Shown here: piece after piece, positions 63,551-64,000 of the stretch
How the letters are laid out: each line of letters starts with the position of its first letter
Numbering within the stretch: the stretch's first letter is position 1
Assembly (NCBI RefSeq): GCF_026719705.1
Contig: NZ_JAPPRR010000001.1
Coordinates: 1,031,255-1,095,254 of the forward strand
Length of the DNA stretch: 64,000 nt
Source of the DNA: Pseudokordiimonas caeni
GTDB taxonomy: Bacteria; Pseudomonadota; Alphaproteobacteria; Sphingomonadales; Kordiimonadaceae
Reading direction: 5' to 3'
Notes under the pieces: generated by a model
What the model was told of the DNA's origin: nothing
Databases searched by the model: none
The model's input: the letters and a program-made list of their open reading frames with translations, nothing else
Position numbers and translations under genes: made by a program

Positions 63551-64000
63551 CACGTACTTCGAGCCTCTTCGGTCGGATCATCATGATTGCGGCTGCTGCG
63601 TCGCTCGTTGCGGCCTGCTCGGGCGGCGGCGACAAGAAGCCCAAGAATAAATATGACGATGAAGGCCGGGAACGGGTATCCGTCCTGACCTCGACCCAGC
63701 TCCTGGATGCCGACGAAGCACTTTCCGGCATCACCGTGACCCTGCCGCCGGCCTATCGTAACCTCAACTGGGCGCAGCCTGGCGGGAACGAAGCGCACCT
63801 TGCCCAGCATCTGGAAATCGGCGAGACGCTCTCGCGGGCATGGTCCCGGTCCTTCGGGCGCGGCAATCAGGACTATGAGCGTATGGTCGCTTCGCCGGTT
63901 TCTGCAGAAGGCAAGGTTTTTGCGGTTGATTCCCGTGGCGATGTAGCCGCTGTTTCTCTGTCGGACGGTTCGCCGCTTTGGACGGCTGAAATCCGTAGCG
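63547..64000 (+). CDS. bamB: Outer-membrane assembly lipoprotein BamB, N-terminal part
   Basis: BamB is a beta-propeller lipoprotein of the BAM complex. The start codon overlaps the previous stop in ATGA. A signal sequence ends in the lipobox LVAAC (cysteine about residue 24), followed by a GGG-rich linker. PQQ-like propeller repeats begin with VFAVDSRGDVAAVSLSDGSP and LWTAEI, the expected BamB pattern. About 151 codons are present; the rest lies beyond the window, where der (engA) would usually follow. Confidence 0.92.
   Translation, partial: MTRTSSLFGRIIMIAAAASLVAACSGGGDKKPKNKYDDEGRERVSVLTSTQLLDADEALSGITVTLPPAYRNLNWAQPGGNEAHLAQHLEIGETLSRAWSRSFGRGNQDYERMVASPVSAEGKVFAVDSRGDVAAVSLSDGSPLWTAEIRS

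Noticed and set aside
1-64000. CRISPR arrays, tRNA or rRNA genes, insertion sequences, prophage or defence genes
   Set aside because: No regularly spaced repeats, no tRNA cloverleaf or TTCRA arm in the gaps read, and no transposase, integrase, nuclease or toxin-antitoxin frames were found. Gaps are short and mostly accounted for.

Overview
This 64 kb window looks like core chromosome of a GC-rich alphaproteobacterium. Indicators are an HdaA-type DnaA regulator with an N-terminal clamp-binding motif, the bactofilin/M23 pair, the ppk1-ppx pair downstream of DUF2066 and AI-2E genes, a YhdP/AsmA-like protein, and a dispersed palindromic repeat of the kind common in alphaproteobacterial intergenic DNA. 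Kordiimonadales or a neighbouring order is a guess from gene order only. I see no rRNA, tRNA, CRISPR array, insertion sequence or prophage. Nearly every gene is intact and of normal family length; the two edge genes (rne, bamB) are cut by the window.

Layout. 1-5.7 kb: the start of rne (minus strand) with a long leader, then amiC, mrcA and prfB, the last with a programmed +1 frameshift. 5.7-11.8 kb, minus strand: bactofilin, M23 peptidase, a DUF455 ferritin-like protein, bcp and glnE. 11.9-18.4 kb: a large AsmA-like protein, tyrS, anmK and an alpha/beta hydrolase. 18.6-21.2 kb: two cysteine desulfurases and a [2Fe-2S] ferredoxin in a tightly overlapping operon. 21.3-24.5 kb, minus strand: rpsF-rpsR-rplI with its own promoter, leader hairpin and terminator, then dnaB. 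24.6-30.9 kb: fatty-acid and envelope genes fabD-fabG-acpP-fabF-mltG, then yicC and gmk. 30.9-36.2 kb, minus strand: the outer-membrane biogenesis run lptD-surA-pdxA-rsmA. 36.5-38.9 kb: pepA-holC-GNAT. 38.9-44.3 kb is the most accessory-looking part: an internally duplicated DUF417 membrane protein, a TonB-dependent siderophore receptor, a PepSY membrane protein and a lipase-like hydrolase. 44.3-51.6 kb: an ABC-F ATPase, ndk, purN/purM, DUF2066, AI-2E transporter and hdaA. 51.7-60.3 kb: ppk1, ppx, rnd, aspS, guaA. 60.3-64 kb: an FkbM methyltransferase, panB, a secreted NIPSNAP protein, a YfgM-like protein and the start of bamB.

The genes form recognisable functional groups: peptidoglycan and shape (amiC, mrcA, bactofilin/M23, mltG, anmK), outer-membrane assembly (lptD, surA, bamB, YfgM-like, AsmA-like), fatty-acid synthesis, replication and its control (dnaB, holC, hdaA), polyphosphate turnover, purine synthesis (purN, purM, guaA, gmk) and translation. 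I found no whole new system. The observations most worth a second look are the desulfurase/desulfurase/ferredoxin operon that resembles an ISC operon without its scaffold genes, the duplicated DUF417 protein, the dispersed repeat that supplies the stop codon of purN, the DnaA-box-like cluster ahead of dnaB, the absence of lptF/lptG from their usual place beside lptD, and the structured leaders of rne and rpsF.
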